In this document: positions 33,687 through 43,500 of the stretch, piece by piece | Layout: every line of letters begins with the position of its first letter | Numbering within the stretch: the first letter of the stretch is position 1 | Assembly (NCBI GenBank): GCA_045660365.1 | Contig: JAZRDQ010000019.1 | Span: 30,347 to 94,346 of the forward strand | DNA: 64,000 nt | Source of the DNA: Colenecus sp045660365 | GTDB lineage: Bacteria; Bacteroidota; Bacteroidia; Bacteroidales; Bacteroidaceae | Direction: 5' to 3' | Notes under the pieces: generated by a model | Told to the model about the DNA's origin: nothing | Seen by the model: only the letters and a program-made list of their open reading frames with translations | The model's database searches: none | Position numbers and translations under genes: made by a program

Positions 33687-34841
33687 ATGAAAAGTTTGGA
33701 TATTAAATACATAGGTGTTGACGATCTGGAACTGGATCTGTTTGAGAGTCAATATCCGCTGGCTGATGGAGTATCGTACAACTCTTATCTTATAATGGAC
33801 GATAAGATTGCAGTGATGGATTGTGTAGATAAGCGCAGGACAGATGAATGGATCTCCAGTTTGCAGTGTGAACTGCAGGGACGTAAACCCGATTATCTTG
33901 TTGTTCATCACATGGAGCCTGACCATTCAGCCGGAATAGCAGCATTTGTAGAAAAATATCCGGATGTAACAGTGGTGGCAAGTGCCAGAGCAATACAGAT
34001 GCTTCCTCAGTTTTTTGAAACGGAACTGGCTGGTGTAAAGACCATGGCTGTCAAAGAGGGTGATGTTTTGCCATTGGGAAAGCATGAACTGACATTCTAT
34101 GCAGCTCCGATGGTGCACTGGCCCGAAGTAATGGTTAGCTATGAATCAGCAGAGAAGGTCCTTTTTTCTGCCGATGCGTTTGGTAAGTTCGGAGCGTTGT
34201 GCAGAGAGCAGGAGTGGGCGGACGAAGCTTGCAGGTACTATATCAATATAGTTGGAAAATATGGAGTGCAGGTGCAGGCACTTCTTAAAAAGGTATCGGC
34301 TCTGGATGTGGAGATTATTGCTCCGTTGCATGGCCCGGTACTGGATGAAAATTTATTGTATTACATAGACCTTTACAATACATGGAGTAGTTACAAACCA
34401 GAAATAGATGGCGTGTTTATAGCTTATGCCTCTATTTATGGAGGTACGGCCAAGGCAGCATCTCATCTGGCCCGGGAACTGCGTAACAGGGGTGTAAATG
34501 TGGCTGTTGCCGATTTAACCAGAGAAGATAAATCCCTGGCGGTGGCAACTGCTTTCAGATATAGCAAAATGGTATTGGCGGCATCCAGTTATGATGGTGG
34601 GCTGTTTACTCCAATGCATGATTTCCTGTATCGTCTGCAGATTAAGAGTTATCAGCAACGAACAGTAGGAATTATAGAGAATGGTTCATGGGCGCCGGTT
34701 TCCGGCAGGGTAATGCGTGAAATGGTGGAGAAAATGAAACAGGTGGATATTATTGAGCCTGTTGTTACACTGCGCAGTACAATGCACCAGGCAGATATGG
34801 AAGCTATAGAACAGTTGGTAAAAAACCTCTGTTGCAAATGA
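33687..34841 (+). CDS. Flavodiiron protein (FprA-type)
   Basis: 384 residues. The metallo-beta-lactamase half carries the diiron motif HHMEPDHSAG (His75, Glu77, Asp79, His80) and later ligands in MVHWPEVMV and PLHGPVL. The flavodoxin half begins at about 245 with VFIAYASIYGGTAKAASHLA, which binds FMN. It reduces O2 to water or NO to N2O in the cytoplasm, with electrons from a rubredoxin or flavoprotein, and protects anaerobes. It is cotranscribed with the phosphatase and the STAS-kinase gene by spacing. No rubredoxin domain is fused. Confidence 0.93.
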   Translation: MKSLDIKYIGVDDLELDLFESQYPLADGVSYNSYLIMDDKIAVMDCVDKRRTDEWISSLQCELQGRKPDYLVVHHMEPDHSAGIAAFVEKYPDVTVVASARAIQMLPQFFETELAGVKTMAVKEGDVLPLGKHELTFYAAPMVHWPEVMVSYESAEKVLFSADAFGKFGALCREQEWADEACRYYINIVGKYGVQVQALLKKVSALDVEIIAPLHGPVLDENLLYYIDLYNTWSSYKPEIDGVFIAYASIYGGTAKAASHLARELRNRGVNVAVADLTREDKSLAVATAFRYSKMVLAASSYDGGLFTPMHDFLYRLQIKSYQQRTVGIIENGSWAPVSGRVMREMVEKMKQVDIIEPVVTLRSTMHQADMEAIEQLVKNLCCK

Positions 34842-34880
34842 GTATAATCGGTTAAATTGATAGTTAATATATAATTGAAA

Positions 34881-35693
34881 ATGAAGAAGATGAAACGTTA
34901 TTTGATGATTGCAGCAATGGCTGTGGGAGCATTTCTATTTACATCGTGCGGAGCTAAGAATAGTAGCTCAAAACAACTTATTCTGTACTATTCGCAGACA
35001 GGCGCAACAGAACAGGTGGCACAGCAGATACAGCAGTTGCTTGGTGCCGATATTGAGGCAATAGAATTGGAGAATCCTTATTCAGGAACATACGCAGAGA
35101 CCATAGAGAGAGTGGGCAAGGAGCGTCAGGCAGGCACACTGCCAAAACTTAAGGCACTTAAATCTGACATTTCAAAGTACGATGTTATCTATTTGGGATA
35201 CCCAATATGGTACGGAACATACGCAATGCCAATATCATCACTTGTAAGTGAATATGATTTTGCAGGCAAGAAGATAGTTGTATTCTGTACATTTGGTAGC
35301 GGTGGTCTGGAAGACGGTATCAGAGACCTGAAAAAGGCATTACCAGAGGCTCAGATAGCAGAAAACGGTTTCGGTATCCGTAATGCACGTATAGCTTCAG
35401 CAGCTAAGGAACTGAACAGATTCCTTATAGAGAACAACTATATGGAGGGCAGTGTAGAGGCAATTCCGGGATATTCAGAGATGCGTCCTGTAACAGAAGA
35501 AGAGAAGCAACTGTTCGATGCAGCATGCAGTGACTATCAGTTCCCGTTAGGTACTCCTGTACTGGCAGGCAAACGTGGTACTTCAGACGGAGTTGATTAT
35601 ATCTTCCAGGTAGAGAGCAATGGTGCTACAAGCACTATCTATGTAACTGTAGCCAATGGTGCAAAACCTGAATTTACCAGAGTAGTAAGATAA
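34881..35693 (+). CDS. Flavodoxin-like lipoprotein
   Basis: About 270 residues from the ATG at 34881 (a TTG at 34875 is not needed). The signal peptide MKKMKRYLMIAAMAVGAFLF leads to a lipobox TSC. Then comes a flavodoxin domain: LILYYSQTGATEQVA (phosphate loop), LGYPIWYGTYAMP and VVFCTFGSGG for FMN contacts. A C-terminal 60-residue domain follows (about 210-270). A periplasmic flavodoxin is unusual; it may be an electron carrier or a lipid-anchored NADPH-independent reductase. It stands 40 bp after the flavodiiron gene and ends in a terminator. Confidence 0.85.
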   Translation: MKKMKRYLMIAAMAVGAFLFTSCGAKNSSSKQLILYYSQTGATEQVAQQIQQLLGADIEAIELENPYSGTYAETIERVGKERQAGTLPKLKALKSDISKYDVIYLGYPIWYGTYAMPISSLVSEYDFAGKKIVVFCTFGSGGLEDGIRDLKKALPEAQIAENGFGIRNARIASAAKELNRFLIENNYMEGSVEAIPGYSEMRPVTEEEKQLFDAACSDYQFPLGTPVLAGKRGTSDGVDYIFQVESNGATSTIYVTVANGAKPEFTRVVR

Positions 35694-35719
35694 ATAACAG
35701 AAACCAGACAATATTGTTT

Positions 35720-35752
35720 CCGGCAGTAGGTTTACTACTGCTGGAAATTTTT
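35720..35752 (+). terminator. Terminator after the flavodoxin gene
   Basis: A 10 bp stem CCGGCAGTAG (35720-35729) / CTACTGCTGG (35735-35744) is followed by AAATTTTTTA. It lies 27 bp after the flavodoxin stop and its distal arm overlaps the end of the convergent MscS gene. Confidence 0.8.
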
Positions 35753-36925
35753 TATGTCGGTACCTGACGGGCTCTGGAAGACTTTCAGACCAAAGGTGTG
35801 TAACATAGCCAGAATATGTTCAAATACTTCGGCCTGCAGGCTTTCATATTTCAGCCATGCAGTATCGGCAGAAAAGAAATAGAGTTCTACCGGCATACCC
35901 TGTGCTGTAGGTTGTAGCTGACGTACAGTCATGGTAAGTTCCTTGCTCACTTTTGGGTGGTTGTGCAGATAGTATTCCAGATAATGACGGAAGATATAGA
36001 GATTGACCTCTTTATTTCCAGTCGCTTCAAAACCCTCCATCCATGGCTGTCTCTTAAAGTTTTCCAGCTCTTCTGTAGTACAGAAACGTACAGTGTTCAT
36101 ATCTATATTGATGGAACGCTTTATGCGTCTGCCACCTATGTCAAACATACCTCGCCAGTTCTGAAAAGATTCATTTACAAGTGCGTAAGGTGGAACAGTA
36201 ACAATGGTCTTGTCCCAGTTGCGAACCTTTACGGTAGTGAGTGAAACCTCCAGCACATCGCCATCGGCACCATGTTTAGGAACTGTAATCCAGTCGCCAG
36301 GGCGAAGCATATCGTTAGCCATAAGCTGTATTCCTGCCACCAGACCTTTTATAGAATCCTGGAAAACCAGCATCAGGATAGCTGTACCTGCACCCAAACC
36401 TGTAAGAATAATCTTTGGACTTTTGTCTATCAGTGTGCTTATAACTATAATGGCACCTATGCAGATGGCAACCAGTTTGAACATCTGGTAGAAACTCTTC
36501 AGCGAATGTTCCTTAAGCTTTTCATTTTGATTTGAGATATTGTATAGTGATGTTATTACTGAGCAAACCAGCATTACGCTTACTATAGTTATGTATATCC
36601 AGCAGAACTTCATAATAAAAGTCTGAAGCATCGGTGCTGTGAACAGAGCGTATGGGGTTAAGGCAGCAATGACTATAGGGGGAACCAGTTTGCAGATGTT
36701 GTTCAGCACCTCATCACTCAGAATATGGTTATCCAGGTCCGATTCCGTTTTTGCAGTTATTTTGCGTATGGCAGGAATTATTATTTTTCTGCATATCTTA
36801 TCAACAATTAATGCAGCTACCAGTATAAGAACTATAGCTATTATACGTGTTATGGTTATGGAATGTGTAACAGGAATACCTATTTTGGCCATCCAATCTA
36901 TAAAACTGTTTATTGTTGTCTCCAT
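35735..36925 (-). CDS. Mechanosensitive channel (MscS/YbdG-like)
   Basis: 396 residues with about five membrane helices in the first 200 residues. The pore-lining helix is GLGAGTAILMLVFQDSIKGLVAGIQL, followed by the beta domain GDWITVPKHGADGDVLEVSLTTVKVRNWD (the MscS Sm-fold) and a cytoplasmic alpha-beta region. The long N-terminus and the ~400 residue length point to the YbdG/MscM subgroup. It releases solutes on hypo-osmotic shock. It is convergent with the flavodoxin gene. Confidence 0.9.
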   Translation of the reverse strand: METTINSFIDWMAKIGIPVTHSITITRIIAIVLILVAALIVDKICRKIIIPAIRKITAKTESDLDNHILSDEVLNNICKLVPPIVIAALTPYALFTAPMLQTFIMKFCWIYITIVSVMLVCSVITSLYNISNQNEKLKEHSLKSFYQMFKLVAICIGAIIVISTLIDKSPKIILTGLGAGTAILMLVFQDSIKGLVAGIQLMANDMLRPGDWITVPKHGADGDVLEVSLTTVKVRNWDKTIVTVPPYALVNESFQNWRGMFDIGGRRIKRSINIDMNTVRFCTTEELENFKRQPWMEGFEATGNKEVNLYIFRHYLEYYLHNHPKVSKELTMTVRQLQPTAQGMPVELYFFSADTAWLKYESLQAEVFEHILAMLHTFGLKVFQSPSGTDIKNFQQ

Positions 36926-37069
36926 TATTTAAATAATTACAATAGTCTGTTAATGTCAATTGAATTTTGTAGAGCGCAAAATTAGTGTTTGCCGGTATGG
37001 TAACAAAATTATTTTTTTCTTTTCTCAATGTAAATGGAACTATATACTGCATAAATTGATTTTTAGTGT

Positions 37070-37077
37070 TATATTTG
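37070..37077 (+). promoter_or_regulatory. -7 promoter element of the small winged-helix gene
   Basis: TATATTTG matches TAnnTTTG and lies about 43 bp before the ATG at 37121; no convincing -33 element. Confidence 0.4.
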
Positions 37078-37120
37078 AAACTGAATATTTGAAAAGTATT
37101 AAGATTTAAATTTGTAAGTT

Positions 37121-37300
37121 ATGGAAGTAAAGGAAAAAGTACTGGCAGTAATGAAAGAAGCCGGTGAACCTGTGAATGCAGGAAAGATAGCTGAACTTGG
37201 CGGACTGGACCGTAAAGAGGTTGATAAGGCTATGAAACAACTTAAGGAGGAGGGTGCTATAGTATCTCCTGTTCGTTGCAAGTGGGAACCAGCTAAGTGA
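37121..37300 (+). CDS. Small winged-helix (MarR-like) regulator
   Basis: 59 residues. KEKVLAVMKEAGEPVNAGKIAE, then LGGLDRKEVDKAMKQLKEEG and a wing-like IVSPVRCKWEPAK form a compact three-helix plus wing unit, resembling the tiny transcriptional regulators common in Bacteroides. The SDR gene starts 6 bp after its stop, so they form an operon and the SDR may be a target of its regulation. Confidence 0.75.
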   Translation: MEVKEKVLAVMKEAGEPVNAGKIAELGGLDRKEVDKAMKQLKEEGAIVSPVRCKWEPAK

Positions 37301-37306
37301 TATATA

Positions 37307-37960
37307 ATGAAAGTGCTGATTACAGGGACCTCCCAGGGCATAGGTAAGGCTATTGCCGAATACTTTTTGAATCAATCTCATTCAGTAATCGGAATAGATT
37401 GTCAGGAATCAACCATTGTGCATGACCACTATATGCATTATGTCTGCGATATCTGTCAGACAGAACTTTTGCCCCATATTCCTGATGTGGAGATCCTTGT
37501 AAACAATGCAGGCGTGCAGAACTCAAACGATATAGATGTTAATCTGAAAGCACTTATCAGACTGAGTGAAAAATATGCCCTGCAACCCAATATAAAATCG
37601 GTCTTGAACATAGGATCGGCCAGTGCACATACAGGATCGGAATTTCCTGAATATTGCGCCAGTAAGGGTGGGGTGGTAGCCTATACAAAGAACCTGGCAC
37701 TGCGTCTGGCCGGATATGGTGCAACATGCAACAGTCTGGATCCCGGAGGCGTAGTAACACCACTCAATGCACCTGTTATGAACGATCCACGTCTATGGGA
37801 ACAGATTATGGAAGAGACCCCGTTAAAGAGATGGGCTACCACTTTTGAAATTGCTCAATGGGCCTACTTCCTTACCGTTACCAACAGCTTCTGCACAGGT
37901 CAAAGCATAGTGGTGGATGGTGGTGAATCCATCAACTTTAATTTTGTCTGGAAAGATTGA
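37307..37960 (+). CDS. Short-chain dehydrogenase/reductase
   Basis: 217 residues, typical classical SDR: TGTSQGIG (NAD(P) loop), VNNAG, catalytic Ser in GSASAHTG and YCASKGG (Tyr-x-x-x-Lys). The C-terminus VVDGGESINFNFVWKD is the family's terminal strand. It oxidises or reduces an alcohol or sugar; substrate unknown. Its stop codon is adjacent to the stop of the convergent YbaN-GNAT gene (37960/37961). Confidence 0.9.
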   Translation: MKVLITGTSQGIGKAIAEYFLNQSHSVIGIDCQESTIVHDHYMHYVCDICQTELLPHIPDVEILVNNAGVQNSNDIDVNLKALIRLSEKYALQPNIKSVLNIGSASAHTGSEFPEYCASKGGVVAYTKNLALRLAGYGATCNSLDPGGVVTPLNAPVMNDPRLWEQIMEETPLKRWATTFEIAQWAYFLTVTNSFCTGQSIVVDGGESINFNFVWKD

Positions 37961-38899
37961 TCAGGAACCGGCAACTGTTTTCTGCAGATGCCACATCTGG
38001 TGGCCAAAGAATACTTTTGTTCCTGCCCGTCTGAATCCCGAAGAGATATACAGCTTTTCCGCACCGGGGTTGTTGTAATCAACAATAAGACCTGCGCGGG
38101 AATGGCCCTCGGCAGCTGCACGCTCCTGTGCAGCCATCAGCAGCTTTCTGCCTGCTCCCATTTCACGAAATTCCGGAAACACTCCCAATGAATCTATGTA
38201 GTATTCGCCATCCTGGGTTTCATCGCCCTTAATGGTCAGTGATGGGTTGTATTTGTGTATTATGGCAATGGTGTTGTTACGCAAAGGGTACAGCATGCTG
38301 CCGTCATAACCAACAAGGGCTCCGGCTATCCTGTTGCCAACCTCAGCAATCAGAGCATTCCTATAGCTGTATTGTGTATCTTCTGCCATAGCAATCTCGG
38401 TAAGTACATCCATGTAGTTCTTTCCGCAGTAATTCTCCATAGTCTCTGCATCGCCTATAGCCATAGCTACAATCTGTGCTATTGTTTCCGCATCATCTTT
38501 GCATGCACTCCTTATTGTGACATCCATCTTAAGGGTTTTGTATGACAATATATGTATGGTGATACCTGTAGCCAGCAGGATAAACATCAGGCGTACAGCC
38601 CAGTGGTCCGATACAAATATGGCACAGTACAGCAACGTTATCCAGACAGTAGAAACTGATACTATTTTTACACGAAGCGGAATAGCTTTGTACTTTATAA
38701 AATTACTGATGTATCTGCCTAATACTCTGTGATTAAGCAACCAGTCGTACAGATTTCTGTTGCTTTTCAGAAACAGTGCTGCCGCCAGAAGCAGAAGCGG
38801 TGTGGTAGGAAGTACAGGCAGGAAAATTCCCAATACTCCCAACCCTAAGGATATTATGCCCAGTATAGTTAGTATTACTTTCATTATGTTGATATTCAC
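37961..38899 (-). CDS. Fusion: YbaN/DUF454 membrane domain plus GNAT acetyltransferase
   Basis: 312 residues. Residues about 6-115 form the YbaN (DUF454) domain with GLGVLGIFLPVLPTTPLLLLAA and membrane helices. Residues 128-305 are a GNAT domain with DSLGVFPEFREMGAGRKLLM (acetyl-CoA binding Q/R-x-x-G-x-G/A motif) and YISSGFRRAGT. A linker joins them without a stop or frameshift. The acetyltransferase would face the cytoplasm, tethered at the inner membrane. A TACCTTTG -7 element lies at 38933-38940 on the minus strand. Start could be residue 6 (MKVILTIL). Confidence 0.83.
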   Translation of the reverse strand: MNINIMKVILTILGIISLGLGVLGIFLPVLPTTPLLLLAAALFLKSNRNLYDWLLNHRVLGRYISNFIKYKAIPLRVKIVSVSTVWITLLYCAIFVSDHWAVRLMFILLATGITIHILSYKTLKMDVTIRSACKDDAETIAQIVAMAIGDAETMENYCGKNYMDVLTEIAMAEDTQYSYRNALIAEVGNRIAGALVGYDGSMLYPLRNNTIAIIHKYNPSLTIKGDETQDGEYYIDSLGVFPEFREMGAGRKLLMAAQERAAAEGHSRAGLIVDYNNPGAEKLYISSGFRRAGTKVFFGHQMWHLQKTVAGS

Positions 38900-39003
38900 T
38901 ATGCGTTATGTGGTTTTGAACATCAGGTTGCAAAGGTACTGATTTTCTTTTTTTGGTGGATAAAAATCAATACATTTGCTACTGTAATTATAAAACTTAA
39001 AAT

Positions 39004-39171
39004 ATGAATAAACGATACTGGTTTCTGCCTGTTCTGATAGTGGCTATAAATGCACTGGCAGTTATTGTTAAATGGAATTCTTTACCGGAGTTTCTTCCGG
39101 CACACTTTGATCTTGAAGGAAATGCAGGCGGTATTATCAGCATGGTAAAATCCTGCAAAAAAGCAGGTTAA
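39004..39171 (+). pseudogene. Truncated DUF1648 gene
   Basis: 55 codons starting MNKRYWFLPVLIVAINALAV, with SLPEFLPAHFDLEGNAGG, closely similar to the first part of the intact gene at 44393 (WLAPILIVALNALAI, SLPELLPAHYDLQGNADG) but then diverging to IISMVKSCKKAG and a stop. The last about two-thirds, including further membrane helices, is missing. A TACATTTG -7 element (38971-38978) is still upstream. Confidence 0.65.
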
Positions 39172-39212
39172 CAGGAAACACTATAAACATATCAGGAAAC
39201 CAAATATTACGA

Positions 39213-39323
39213 CTATGGCTCTGAATCCACCAGTACCAGCAACAATTCTATCTGGAAACGTGTAATAGCCTCTGAATGTGATATGTTGCCGGTCTCTATC
39301 TTCAGCTCCATGTCTATGCTCAT
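39213..39323 (-). CDS. Possible 36-residue ORF after the HAD gene
   Basis: An ATG frame (MSIDMELKIETGNISHSEAI… ending LVLVDSEP) begins 12 bp after the stop of the HAD gene on the same strand. I recognise no family. It may be a small gene or a fragment of a deleted gene. It lies in the area between the truncated DUF1648 gene and HAD. Confidence 0.25.
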   Translation of the reverse strand: MSIDMELKIETGNISHSEAITRFQIELLLVLVDSEP

Positions 39324-39335
39324 TTTGTACCGGTT

Positions 39336-39953
39336 TTACTTTTCGTTGCTGTGTCTGGCAATTTCTGCCATGAGTTCTTCTTTGTATTGTTTGGCATTTT
39401 TGAAGACGATGCCTTCCATGCCCATTGCCCGGCCTCCAAGTATGTTATCTTCTCTGTCGTCTGTAAAGATACATTCTTCTGGGCGAAGGTTGAATTTATT
39501 GAAGAGTATCTGGTAAATTTCCGGTTCTGGCTTTATTACTTTTTCTTCTGATGAGATGATATATCCGTCCAGCAATCTGAATATTTCAAATTTTTCCAGT
39601 GTCTGATATACTTTGCTGCACCAGTTGGTCAGTCCGTAGAGTTTGTAGCCATCGTTTTTCAACTGGATAAGCAGTTCACGCATGCCCTCTATCTCATCTA
39701 TTACTATTTCAGAATAATGTTCGCTGAACATCCTTATCTCTTTTTCAAATGAGGGGTATTGTTTGATGATGTCTTCCAATATTTCATTGAAGGGTTTAAT
39801 CTCTCTGTCCAATACCTGCTGAAGGTTTTCGTTGTAGAGCAGGGGTGTCAACTCTTTGCATCTGTCGGCATCTGGAATATTTTTCCGGAAGAATGCTTCA
39901 AAATCATAGTCAACCAGTACTTTACCAAAGTCAAAAATCAAATTTTTAATCAT
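39336..39953 (-). CDS. HAD-superfamily hydrolase (YihX-like)
   Basis: About 205 residues from the ATG at 39953 (MIKNLIFDFGKVLVDYDFE); the longer frame adds 12 residues without family similarity. Motif I is FDFGKVLVD (DFG instead of DxDGT, as in the YihX group), the cap domain lies at about 20-90, motif II is GLTNWCSK and motif III/IV are in EKVIKPEPEIYQI and CIFTDDREDNILG. It hydrolyses a phosphorylated metabolite such as alpha-glucose-1-phosphate in YihX; substrate here unknown. Confidence 0.85.
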   Translation of the reverse strand: MIKNLIFDFGKVLVDYDFEAFFRKNIPDADRCKELTPLLYNENLQQVLDREIKPFNEILEDIIKQYPSFEKEIRMFSEHYSEIVIDEIEGMRELLIQLKNDGYKLYGLTNWCSKVYQTLEKFEIFRLLDGYIISSEEKVIKPEPEIYQILFNKFNLRPEECIFTDDREDNILGGRAMGMEGIVFKNAKQYKEELMAEIARHSNEK

Positions 39954-40081
39954 TGTATATCTTCTTGCTTGTAACTTATTTAGATTCAACTTTTAAATGC
40001 AATTGATGTATAGGTTTGAAATAATGGGATAAAAGTTGTTACTTTACTCTGTCAAACCTCCTACTGAAATCAGTTGTAAAG

Positions 40082-40474
40082 ATGATACATTTAACCCGAG
40101 AGCAAAGATATGGCATTTCTTTGATGTTACAAGAAGGCAAGAGTAGAAAAGATATAGCAAATACGAGACACGTATAAAGTTACGTGGAAGACAAACACAA
40201 AAATGGTACTTTGCATTTTAACCTTCGTAGAAAGGGAAAGAAGTATAATAAACGTGGTAATTTGATACATACAATAACGTCAGACAATGGAAAAGAATTT
40301 GCTAAACATCAGGAAATAGCAAAGGAATTAGATATTTCTTTCTATTTTTGTAAACCGTGTGCGATTCTTGGGAACGTGGTGCTAATGAGAACAGCCCCCA
40401 GAAAGAGACTTGGTTATCTCACGCCAAACGAGAAATTTAATTTATTATTAACTAATCAGAATTCACCCCTATAA
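40082..40474 (+). mobile_element. Degenerate IS30-family transposase remnant
   Basis: The frame at 40082 reads like the start of an IS30 transposase (MIHLTREQRYGISLMLQEGK and RKDIANT) then breaks at a stop. The frame from 40184 continues with HKNGTLHFNLRRKGKK, then TITSDNGKEFAKHQEIAKEL (the catalytic region around DNGKEF) and FYFCKPCA, and ends with RPRKRLGYLTPNEKF-like RKRLGYLTPNEKFNLLLTNQ. Internal pieces are missing, so it is non-functional. It lies directly upstream of the GH2 gene. Confidence 0.75.
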
Positions 40475-40510
40475 ACTAATAATTTAATTTTTAAAATAAA
40501 TTTCTAAAAA

Positions 40511-43500
40511 ATGAGAAAGTTGCTACTAAACATATTGATGATTGGACTTGCTAATGTAGTCCAGGGACAAGAACCTAATGATTGGGAAAACCCTCAGGTT
40601 ATTGGAATAAATAAAGAACCATATCATGCAAATCTTACATTACCATCGCAAAAGTATAATTGTGGCGAATGTGAATCGTTGGATGGTAGCTGGAAATTCC
40701 GTTGGTATGCACGTCCTGAGCAGAGAATAGTTGAGTTCTATGAACCAGGGTTTGATGTATCGGCATGGGATAATATTATAGTTCCGGGTGAATGGCAGAT
40801 GCAGGGGTATGGCATTCCTATCTACAGTAACTGGACCATGCCGTTCAAGAAAGATCAGCCATTTGTAATGTCTGAACCTCCTAAGGACTATTATACATAC
40901 GAAAACAGAAATCCTGTTGGTCAGTATGTAACAACGTTCAATGTTACCGGTATAACCAAAGATAAAACATATTATCTGCATTTTGGGGGAGTTGAATCTG
41001 CCATGTATTTGTGGGTAAATGGACATAAGGTTGGTTATAGCGAAAACTCTATGGCCCCGGCAGAATTTAATATCACTCAGTATGTTAAAGAGGGCGAAAA
41101 CAAACTGGCGGTAGAGGTCTATTCCTATTGCGACGGTAGTTATCTGGAAGATCAGGATATGTGGCGTTTGTCCGGTATATTCCGTTCTGTTGACCTATGG
41201 ACCAGACCCGATGTCCATATAGCCGATTATACAATTACAGCTATTCCTAACGAAGATTATTCCAATGCAGAGGCTACCATAAAATTTCAGGTAGCAAACC
41301 TGTCTTCCAAAAGCAAGAAGAATGTAACGCTGAATGTTGCGGTTAATGGAAAAAACAGCAAGGGACAAAACGTATCGTATGCTTATTCTCATAATATCAA
41401 GAAGATAGAGGCCGGAGCAGAAGCATTGGTTGAGATGGTAATCAACATAGACAATCCATCACTATGGTCATCAGAAAAACCAAATCTTTATGATGTTGAT
41501 ATAGTACTAAGCAACAAAGAAAAGGAACTGGAACACTTCAATAATCATCTTGGAGTAAGAAAGGTAGAGATTAAGGGCGATGTGGTCTATTACAACGGTA
41601 AACCTATAAAGATAAAGGGTGTAAACAGACACGAATTCCACCCCAGAACAGGACGTACTATGGACAGAGCCACTATGGAACTTGACCTGAAGATGATAAA
41701 GCAGGCAAATATCAATCTGGTAAGAACATCGCACTATCCGGACGATCCTCTTTTCTATGAACTCTGCGATGTTTATGGCCTGTTTGTTATGGATGAAGCA
41801 AATCAGGAGAGCCATGCATACGGACTGAGAAACCGTGAACTGGGCGATAATCCTGACTGGACAAAGGCGCATGTTGACAGGGCGGAAGCGCTGGTTGCAA
41901 GAGACAAAAACTGGCCTTGCATACTAATTTGGTCACTTGGAAACGAAGGCGGACAAGGCATTAATTCTATTGCCATGGCAGAAAAAGTACGCGAAATGGA
42001 TTCTACCAGACTGGTTTTCAGTGATACAGATCGCGACATCTCCGATTTCTATGACGATAGTTACATACATCCTGAGAGGGTGGCTGCTCTCTCCAAACAG
42101 ATTACAGATAAACCATTTATAATGCGAGAATATGCCTATGCAGGTGGTAATTCGCTGGGTAACTATATAGACTATGCTAAAGTTATAGATGCCGATCCAA
42201 GTAATTTTGGAGCAGTTATATGGGAATGGTGTGACCATGGAATAGCAAAGAAACAGGGCAGCAATGTACAAAAGTATGGTGATAACCCATTCTCTCTGAC
42301 ACTTGAAGCCGATGAATATTTCGCTTATGGTGGCGATTATGGTGATAATCCACATTCATCAACAACATGTTTGAATGGTATTGTGCGTGCCGATAGAATT
42401 CCGCATCCGCAGTATTTTGAAGTGCAGAAGGTCAATCAGTACCTGAACTTTGAACTTGTATCGTCAAGCAATATCCGTGTAGTAAACAGCTATCATTTTA
42501 CATCTTCAAACGATTTTGACTATTTCTTTGAATTTGTTGACGATGGTAAGGTGGTACATTCAGGTGAACAGCCTATAAATACCAATGGAATTCTTGAAAT
42601 TCCTGCTTTTGACGATACTCAGGGCGAGGTATTCCTTAACGTATATGCACGTTTGCGCAGGTCAACTGTGTGGGCCGATGCAGGTTTTACAGTTGCAAAA
42701 GAGCAATTCCTGCTGGTAGAGAAGCCTGCAGCAAAGATAGAATCAGGAGCATCTGTACCATTGGTAAAAGAGACAGAAAACAGCTATTTGGTTACAGCAG
42801 GTAAAGAGGTGGTAAGTATTGAAAAGGCTACCGGTTATCTCACATCCTGGAAGCATAGCGATGCAGAACTGTTAAAAGAGCCGCTTCAGCCATATTTCTG
42901 GAAGCCGGCAACAGAAAACCAGAAACACAATAATTATAACCGTAGGCTTGGTCCATGGAGAGATGCCGCAAAATCTATGAATGTAGTATCTGCCAAGATG
43001 GATAAGCAGAGTGGAAATGTTGTGCTGACTTTTGAACAGGAGATGGCTATAGGAGCAAAATATACTCTTACATACACCATAAATTCTGATGGCAAGATTC
43101 AGGTCTATGCAGATTATATTCCTACCAAAGGGGGATTGCCTTTGATGCCAAAGTTTGGTATGAAGATGCTTGTAAATTCTACAATGGATAATATAACATG
43201 GTATGGTAGAGGTGTTTATGAAAATTATCCAGACAGAAAGTCTTCTGAATTCATTGGTAAATATTCGTTGCCTCTTGATGAATTTGCAGTAAATTATCCG
43301 GCACCGCAAGAGAATGGTAACCGTTGTGATGTCAGGTGGATTTCTTTCACTGATGGCAATCTTACTCTGCGTGTAGAGGGTATGCAACCGCTATGTGTAA
43401 GAGCTTGGCCTTGGATGGAAGAACAAATTGAAAAGGCCGGACATACTTATGAACTTCCGGATAACAACGATTTTATCAATGTAAATATTGATCTGAATAT

